This document shows positions 5,181 through 5,340 of a stretch of DNA of 5,340 bases, in pieces (the stretch's first letter is position 1; every line of letters starts with the position of its first letter). The DNA is from Arthrobacter sp. (GTDB lineage: Bacteria; Actinomycetota; Actinomycetes; Actinomycetales; Micrococcaceae), in assembly GCA_025464545.1 (NCBI GenBank), contig JAODMA010000238.1, forward strand, positions 1-5,340, in the 5' to 3' direction. A model generated the notes under the pieces. It had not been told where the DNA came from and did not search any database. It saw only the letters and a list, made by a program, of their open reading frames with translations. The translations under genes and the position numbers were made by a program.

Positions 5181-5340
5181 ATGGAACGCATTCCGCACTT
5201 CATCAACGGCGCCCTGATTTCCGACGCCGACCGCTACGGCCCGGTCTTCAACCCGGCCACCGGCGAGCAGGAAAAAGAGGTTGCCCTGGCCTCCGCCGCC
5301 CGCGTCGAGGAGGCCATCCAGGCCGCCCGAGCCGCCCTGC
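5181..5340 (+). CDS. mmsA: Methylmalonate-semialdehyde dehydrogenase (CoA-acylating), N-terminal part
   Basis: Only the first 53 codons are in the window. The peptide starts MERIPHFINGALISDADRYG and continues with GPVFNPATGEQEKEVALAS. The HFING...GPVFNPATGE pattern is characteristic of MmsA, an aldehyde dehydrogenase that converts methylmalonate semialdehyde, NAD and CoA to propionyl-CoA, CO2 and NADH. The active-site cysteine and the NAD motifs lie beyond the edge. It follows mmsB in the same direction with a 47-base gap, so the two are probably co-transcribed and act in consecutive steps. The ribosome binding site is weak (GAAAGAG, 5165-5171, 9 bases before ATG). Another aldehyde dehydrogenase of the same superfamily is possible but unlikely given the context. 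Confidence 0.88.
   Translation, partial: MERIPHFINGALISDADRYGPVFNPATGEQEKEVALASAARVEEAIQAARAAL

Noticed and set aside
4452..5198. Minus-strand open frame of 248 codons opposite mmsB.
   Set aside because: Antisense shadow of a clear dehydrogenase gene; no ribosome binding site or family features seen.

Overview
The window looks like chromosomal DNA of a high-GC actinobacterium, most likely Arthrobacter or a close relative in the Micrococcaceae. This rests on the strong GC bias at third codon positions, a SAM-IV type riboswitch (a class known from Actinomycetales) between metY and metX, and the overall gene content. The genus is an inference. I see no mobile element, CRISPR array, tRNA or rRNA.

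Region 1 (1-1483) is methionine biosynthesis. The last codons of metY (O-acetylhomoserine sulfhydrylase) are followed by a GC-rich stem-loop, then a SAM-IV aptamer (about 176-290) that ends three bases before the ribosome binding site of metX (homoserine O-acetyltransferase, 305-1483). MetX makes O-acetylhomoserine and MetY converts it to homocysteine, so the switch gives feedback by S-adenosylmethionine on the first committed step.

Region 2 (1484-3143) holds a monocistronic transporter gene of the metabolite:H+ symporter branch of the major facilitator superfamily. Its 201-base upstream region has a near-consensus promoter (TTGAGA-17-CATACT), two short inverted repeats next to it, a possible 16-codon leaderless upstream reading frame with a Pro-Pro-Pro stretch, and a 6-bp hairpin directly before the ribosome binding site. 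A perfect 22-bp stem-loop after the gene is symmetrical and probably terminates both converging transcription units.

Region 3 (3168-5340) is a valine/3-hydroxyisobutyrate catabolic locus. A LysR-type regulator on the minus strand diverges from mmsB (3-hydroxyisobutyrate dehydrogenase), which is followed 47 bases later by the start of mmsA (methylmalonate-semialdehyde dehydrogenase), cut by the window end. MmsB oxidises 3-hydroxyisobutyrate to methylmalonate semialdehyde, and MmsA turns this into an acyl-CoA. The lysR-mmsB intergenic region carries a perfect 18-bp palindrome that is the best operator candidate in the window. The regulator most probably starts at GTG 4073, not at the upstream ATGs in the same frame.

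Nothing here is clearly a new biological system. The points most worth a second look are the 18-bp palindrome with its extra half-site, the leader of the transporter gene, and the compact riboswitch-to-ribosome-binding-site junction.
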